From Sycon ciliatum (taxonomy: Eukaryota > Porifera > Calcarea > Leucosolenida > Sycettidae), in NCBI RefSeq assembly GCF_964019385.1, contig NC_088654.1:6427043-6491042 (forward strand): a DNA stretch of 64,000 bases, written 5' to 3'. A program made the translations under genes and the position numbers. Of the stretch, positions 58,220 through 64,000 are shown in pieces (position 1 is the stretch's first letter; every line of letters begins with the position of its first letter). Below the pieces are notes generated by a model that was not told the DNA's origin, did not search any database, and was given only the letters and a program-made list of their open reading frames with translations.

Positions 58220-59372
58220 TATAATCCAACACTGGCAACAGCAGTGCTGCACTAGCACCAGATACATGTATAATCCAACACTGGCAACAGCAGTGCAACA
58301 CTAGCACCAGATACATGTATAATCCAACACTGGCAACAGCATTGCAGCACTAGCACCAGATACATGTATAATCCAACATTGGCAACAGCAGTGCTGCACT
58401 AGCACCAGGTACATGTATAATCCAACACTGGCAACAGCAGTGCAACACTAGCACCAGATACATGTATAATCCAACACTGGCAACAGCATTGCAGCACTAG
58501 CACCAGATACATGTATAATCCGACACTGGCAGCAGCAGTGCTGCACTAGCACCAGGTACATGTATAATCCAACACTGGCAACAGCAGTGCAGCACTAGCA
58601 CCAGATACATGTATAATCCAACACTGGCAACAGCAGTGCAACACTAGCACCAGGTACATGTATAATCCAACACTGGCAACAGCAGTGCAGCACTAGCACC
58701 AGATACATGTATAATCCAACACTGGCAACAGCAGTGCAACACTAGCACCAGATACATGTATAATCCAACACTGGCAACAGCAGTGCAACACTAGCACCAG
58801 ATACATGTTTAATCCAACACTGGCCACAGCAGTGCAGCACTAGCACCAGATACATGTATAATGCAACACTGGCAACAGCAGTGCAGCACTAGCACCAGAT
58901 ACATGTATAATCCAACACTGGCAACAGCAGTGCAGCACTAGCACCAGGTACATGTATAATCCAACACTGGCAACAGCAGTGCAGCACTAGCACCAGGTAC
59001 ATGTATAATCCAACACTGGCAACAGCAGTGCTGCACTAGCACCAGATACATGTATAATCCAACACTGGCAACAGCAGTGCAACACTAGCACCAGATACAT
59101 GTATAATGCAACACTGGCAACAGCAGTGCAGCACTAGCACCAGATACATGTATAATCCAACACTGGCAACAGCAGTGCAGCACTAGCACCAGGTACATGT
59201 ATAATCCAACACTGGCAACAGCAGTGCAACACTAGCACCAGGTACATGTATAATCCAACACTGGCAACAGCAGTGCAACACTAGCACCAGATACATGTAT
59301 AATCCAACACTGGCAACAGCATTGCAGCACTAGCACCAGATACATGCATCTGATGGTACTGTGGTATTCAGT

Positions 59373-59404
<32 letters not shown>

Positions 59405-60067
59405 TATAATCCAACACTGGCAACAGCAGTGCTGCACTAGCACCAGATACATGTATAATCCAACACTGGCAACAGCAGTGCAACACTAGCACCAGATACA
59501 TGTATAATCCAACACTGGCAACAGCATTGCAGCACTAGCACCAGATACATGTATAATGCAACACTGGCAACAGCAGTGCAGCACTAGCACCAGATACATG
59601 TATAATCCAACACTGGCAACAGCAGTGCAGCACTAGCACCAGGTACATGTATAATCCAACACTGGCAACAGCAGTGCAGCACTAGCACCAGGTACATGTA
59701 TAATCCAACACTGGCAACAGCAGTGCTGCACTAGCACCAGATACATGTATAATCCAACACTGGCAACAGCAGTGCAACACTAGCACCAGATACATGTATA
59801 ATGCAACACTGGCAACAGCAGTGCAGCACTAGCACCAGATACATGTATAATCCAACACTGGCAACAGCAGTGCAGCACTAGCACCAGGTACATGTATAAT
59901 CCAACACTGGCAACAGCAGTGCAACACTAGCACCAGGTACATGTATAATCCAACACTGGCAACAGCAGTGCAACACTAGCACCAGATACATGTATAATCC
60001 AACACTGGCAACAGCATTGCAGCACTAGCACCAGATACATGCATCTGATGGTACTGTGGTATTCAGT

Positions 60068-60099
<32 letters not shown>

Positions 60100-60925
60100 T
60101 ATAATCCAACACTGGCAACAGCAGTGCTGCACTAGCACCAGATACATGTATAATCCAACACTGGCAACAGCAGTGCAACACTAGCACCAGATACATGTAT
60201 AATCCAACACTGGCAACAGCATTGCAGCACTAGCACCAGATACATGTATAATCCAACATTGGCAACAGCAGTGCTGCACTAGCACCAGGTACATGTATAA
60301 TCCAACACTGGCAACAGCAGTGCAGCACTAGCACCAGGTACATGTATAATCCAACACTGGCAACAGCAGTGCAGCACTAGCACCAGATACATGTATAATC
60401 CAACACTGGCAACAGCAGTGCAGCACTAGCACCAGATACATGTATAATCCAACATTGGCAACAGCAGTGCTGCACTAGCACCAGGTACATGTATAATCCA
60501 ACACTGGCAACAGCAGTGCAACACTAGCACCAGATACATGTATAATCCAACACTGGCAACAGCATTGCAGCACTAGCACCAGATACATGTATAATCCGAC
60601 ACTGGCAGCAGCAGTGCTGCACTAGCACCAGGTACATGTATAATCCAACACTGGCAACAGCAGTGCAGCACTAGCACCAGATACATGTATAATCCAACAC
60701 TGGCAACAGCAGTGCAACACTAGCACCAGGTACATGTACATGTATAATCCAACACTGGCAACAGCAGTGCAGCACTAGCACCAGATACATGTATAATCCA
60801 ACACTGGCAACAGCAGTGCAACACTAGCACCAGATACATGTATAATCCAACACTGGCAACAGCAGTGCAACACTAGCACCAGATACATGTTTAATCCAAC
60901 ACTGGCCACAGCAGTGCAGCACTAG
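57135..60925. repeat. 49-bp satellite array 1 with higher-order structure
   Basis: About 77 tandem copies of a 49-bp monomer (consensus starts ATAATCCAACACTGGCAACA and ends with CACCAGRTACATGT). Variants GCAGCACT/GCAACACT/GCTGCACT and CAGGT/CAGAT alternate. A non-satellite block, GCATCTGATGGTACTGTGGT then TATTCAGT and about 25 A, is embedded at 58161, 59346 and 60041, spaced 1185 and 695 bp. Confidence 0.95.
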
Positions 60926-61291
60926 CTCTCGTGATTGTTGCCAAATTTTCATTAAAAACAAGTTTGGCCGTTAATTTGCCAGATTTTCTTCAAAACAACA
61001 ATTCTCTGTCCAACCTGCACTCCACTCCTTTCGTACACATCCGCACATTCACTCATACGTGCACACCACTATTGAACACGTCAATATTGTCAGTGGGGGC
61101 CACCAAAACCCAACTCTCACTCAACTCTACGCACAAATAAAAGACAAAAGAGGCCGACCCTTTTATCCCACACCGTGCTCCCTCGTACCCGTTCCCGGGT
61201 GGACAGAGAACACTACTTCTCTGCTAATTCTTATACATGTACTGTGACGTCAACCGCAGAGAAGTGACATGCTTTGCAAGTGGTCACGCAA

Positions 61292-61397
61292 TTGTTAGAT
61301 TGACAGCATGAAACAAGGTGGAGGACACTGTGTTCGGAAACAGTGACCTTAGTCCTTACTACAACCTTCCCCTTGTTTCATGCTGTCAATCTAACAA
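61292..61397. repeat. 106-bp hairpin at the satellite edge (block B)
   Basis: Same as 56968-57073: arms 61292-61318 and 61371-61397, by eye identical to block A. Confidence 0.9.
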
Positions 61398-61410
61398 ATG
61401 ATTGTACATG

Positions 61411-61692
61411 TACAATCATGTCACGGAGCACTTCAAGGATCTATTCTGTAGAGATCAATCAGCTGCTATCCAGAAGCCAGTCCCTCACCGGCTAAGTGTG
61501 GCAGTGTCTCCAGCGGAGGTGGAAACAGCGATGAAACGACTCAAAAACGGAAAGGCTTGTAGGCCGGACAAAGTCCCAGGAGAATTACTGAAGTATGGAA
61601 CATCACAGCTATCCATCGTAGCGGCAGACATCATCAACCAAAGCGTAGCAGAGGGTGCCGACATGTCATCGTTCATCGGACTTGCACACTGA
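61411..61692 (+). pseudogene. LINE RT N-terminal fragment
   Basis: Plus-strand frame with HFKDLFCRDQSA, SPAEVETAMKRLKNGKACRP and DKVPGELLKYG, which is the start of the RT domain of RTE/CR1-type LINEs (usual LKNGKAxGxDxIPxELLK). The typical G is replaced by R-P (CRPD). It ends at TGA 61690-61692 soon after. Present only in block B. Confidence 0.75.
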
Positions 61693-61753
61693 TTCCTTTA
61701 CATGTACATACCTGTATGTACATGGTATTACTAATAGCTCTCTCGTTTTAGAT

Positions 61754-62263
61754 AATCCAACACTGGCAACAGCAGTGCAGCACTAGCACCAGATACATGT
61801 ATAATCCAACACTGATAACAGCAGTGCAGCACTAGCACCAGATACATGTATAATCCAACACTGATAACAGCAGTGCAGCACTAGCACCAGATACATGTAT
61901 AATCCAACACTGGCAACAGCAGTGCAGCACTAGCACCAGATGCATGTATAATCCAACACTGGCAACAGCAGTGCAACACTAGCACCAGATACATGTATAA
62001 TGCAACACTGGCAACAGCAGTGCAGCACTAGCACCAGATACATGTATAATCCAACACTGGCAACAGCAGTGCAGCACTAGCACCAGGTACATGTATAATC
62101 CAACACTGGCAACAGCAGTGCAACACTAGCACCAGGTACATGTATAATCCAACACTGGCAACAGCAGTGCAACACTAGCACCAGATACATGTATAATCCA
62201 ACACTGGCAACAGCATTGCAGCACTAGCACCAGATACATGCATCTGATGGTACTGTGGTATTC

Positions 62264-62300
<37 letters not shown>

Positions 62301-63450
62301 TATAATCCAACACTGGCAACAGCAGTGCTGCACTAGCACCAGATACATGTATAATCCAACACTGGCAACAGCAGTGCAACACTAGCACCAGATACATGTA
62401 TAATCCAACACTGGCAACAGCATTGCAGCACTAGCACCAGATACATGTATAATCCAACATTGGCAACAGCAGTGCTGCACTAGCACCAGGTACATGTATA
62501 ATCCAACACTGGCAACAGCAGTGCAACACTAGCACCAGATACATGTATAATCCAACACTGGCAACAGCATTGCAGCACTAGCACCAGATACATGTATAAT
62601 CCGACACTGGCAGCAGCAGTGCTGCACTAGCACCAGGTACATGTATAATCCAACACTGGCAACAGCAGTGCAGCACTAGCACCAGATACATGTATAATCC
62701 AACACTGGCAACAGCAGTGCAACACTAGCACCAGGTACATGTATAATCCAACACTGGCAACAGCAGTGCAGCACTAGCACCAGATACATGTATAATCCAA
62801 CACTGGCAACAGCAGTGCAACACTAGCACCAGATACATGTATAATCCAACACTGGCAACAGCAGTGCAACACTAGCACCAGATACATGTTTAATCCAACA
62901 CTGGCCACAGCAGTGCAGCACTAGCACCAGATACATGTATAATGCAACACTGGCAACAGCAGTGCAGCACTAGCACCAGATACATGTATAATCCAACACT
63001 GGCAACAGCAGTGCAGCACTAGCACCAGGTACATGTATAATCCAACACTGGCAACAGCAGTGCAGCACTAGCACCAGGTACATGTATAATCCAACACTGG
63101 CAACAGCAGTGCTGCACTAGCACCAGATACATGTATAATCCAACACTGGCAACAGCAGTGCAACACTAGCACCAGATACATGTATAATGCAACACTGGCA
63201 ACAGCAGTGCAGCACTAGCACCAGATACATGTATAATCCAACACTGGCAACAGCAGTGCAGCACTAGCACCAGGTACATGTATAATCCAACACTGGCAAC
63301 AGCAGTGCAACACTAGCACCAGGTACATGTATAATCCAACACTGGCAACAGCAGTGCAACACTAGCACCAGATACATGTATAATCCAACACTGGCAACAG
63401 CATTGCAGCACTAGCACCAGATACATGCATCTGATGGTACTGTGGTATTC

Positions 63451-63487
<37 letters not shown>

Positions 63488-64000
63488 TATAATCCAACAC
63501 TGGCAACAGCAGTGCTGCACTAGCACCAGATACATGTATAATCCAACACTGGCAACAGCAGTGCAACACTAGCACCAGATACATGTATAATCCAACACTG
63601 GCAACAGCATTGCAGCACTAGCACCAGATACATGTATAATCCAACATTGGCAACAGCAGTGCTGCACTAGCACCAGGTACATGTATAATCCAACACTGGC
63701 AACAGCAGTGCAGCACTAGCACCAGGTACATGTATAATCCAACACTGGCAACAGCAGTGCAGCACTAGCACCAGATACATGTATAATCCAACACTGGCAA
63801 CAGCAGTGCAGCACTAGCACCAGATACATGTATAATCCAACATTGGCAACAGCAGTGCTGCACTATCACCAGGTACATGTATAATCCAACACTGGCAACA
63901 GCAGTGCAACACTAGCACCAGATACATGTATAATCCAACACTGGCAACAGCATTGCAGCACTAGCACCAGATACATGTATAATCCGACACTGGCAGCAGC
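61754..64000. repeat. 49-bp satellite array 2 with higher-order structure
   Basis: Same monomer as array 1, continuing beyond the window. The first monomers include a CTGATAACAG variant seen only here. Poly-A blocks are at 62240 and 63427, spaced 1187 bp, which matches the 1185-bp spacing of array 1 apart from A-tract length. Confidence 0.95.

Larger units (their letters stand above)
54878..60925. repeat. Segmental duplication block A
   Basis: CTCTCGTGATTGTTGCCAAA at 54878 recurs at 60926, giving an offset of 6048 bp. Both blocks continue with the same unique DNA, a 106-bp hairpin, the stretch TATTACTATTAGCTCTCTCG and then the 49-bp satellite. Block A has two MITE insertions and about 1.2 kb (55711-56963) absent from block B. 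Confidence 0.85.
60926..64000. repeat. Segmental duplication block B (continues past window)
   Basis: Second copy of block A from its first base. 60926-61282 corresponds to 54878-55084 joined to 55564-55710 without the MITE. It has its own insertion of LINE-derived DNA at 61411-61713 between hairpin and satellite. Confidence 0.85.

Noticed and set aside
58047..58316. An 89-residue frame repeated at 59232 and 59927
   Set aside because: Translation of satellite plus the poly-A block. It recurs only because the higher-order repeat recurs.
57135..64000. CRISPR-like direct repeats
   Set aside because: Monomers are contiguous 49-bp copies without unique spacers in a eukaryotic setting. This is satellite DNA.

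Overview
The window is eukaryotic. It is dense in non-LTR (LINE), LTR, Penelope-like, SINE and terminal-inverted-repeat (TIR) elements, microsatellites and satellite DNA, and its host genes are few and widely spaced. A family of F-box/LRR genes, CR1/jockey-type LINEs, a Ty3/gypsy element, RLE-type LINE tails and many ACATGTAC motifs suggest a marine invertebrate, possibly an early-branching animal such as a sponge. That placement is an inference from style, not proof.

1-10 kb: long (AGT)n arrays carry 3' pieces of LINEs whose C-terminus looks like a restriction-like endonuclease. They are followed by an inverted arm of the F-box repeat unit, split by a well-bounded LINE (6972-9442). A 200-N gap lies at 10001-10200. 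10.2-28.7 kb: three direct copies plus a partial fourth of a 5.5-6.5 kb unit. Each full unit holds a LINE 3' end, an (ACT)n tract in two of three, a broken zinc-finger-like ORF, an (AC)n tract and an F-box/LRR gene on the minus strand. The gene is intact in copies 1 and 3 and broken in copy 2. Differences between copies expose single insertions with exact target duplications. A further F-box gene in opposite orientation sits at 49.7-51.2 kb.

31.7-40.9 kb: a nested LTR complex. A short non-coding LTR element with three LTRs and two internal domains (TRIM-like), flanked by CTTT, carries an antisense copy of most of a mature tRNA-Lys beside its first LTR. A Ty3/gypsy element with two apparently identical 250-bp LTRs is inserted in its middle LTR. 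That element has gag, a canonical -1 frameshift site, protease, RT and RNase H but no integrase, and it holds a mariner/pogo-like MITE in its leader.

41-55 kb: a 175-bp-arm palindrome, decayed LINE fragments, an inverted repeat with about 750-bp arms, the fourth F-box gene, a tRNA-Gly-derived SINE and a LINE with an uninterrupted RT reading frame. 54.9-64 kb: a tandem segmental duplication (offset 6048 bp) whose core is a 49-bp satellite with higher-order structure of about 1185 bp and embedded poly-A blocks; hAT-like MITEs lie inside the first copy.

The only plausible host protein genes are the F-box/LRR genes, predicted substrate receptors of SCF ubiquitin ligases. Almost everything else is mobile or repetitive DNA. 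No bacterial features, CRISPR array or rRNA were seen.
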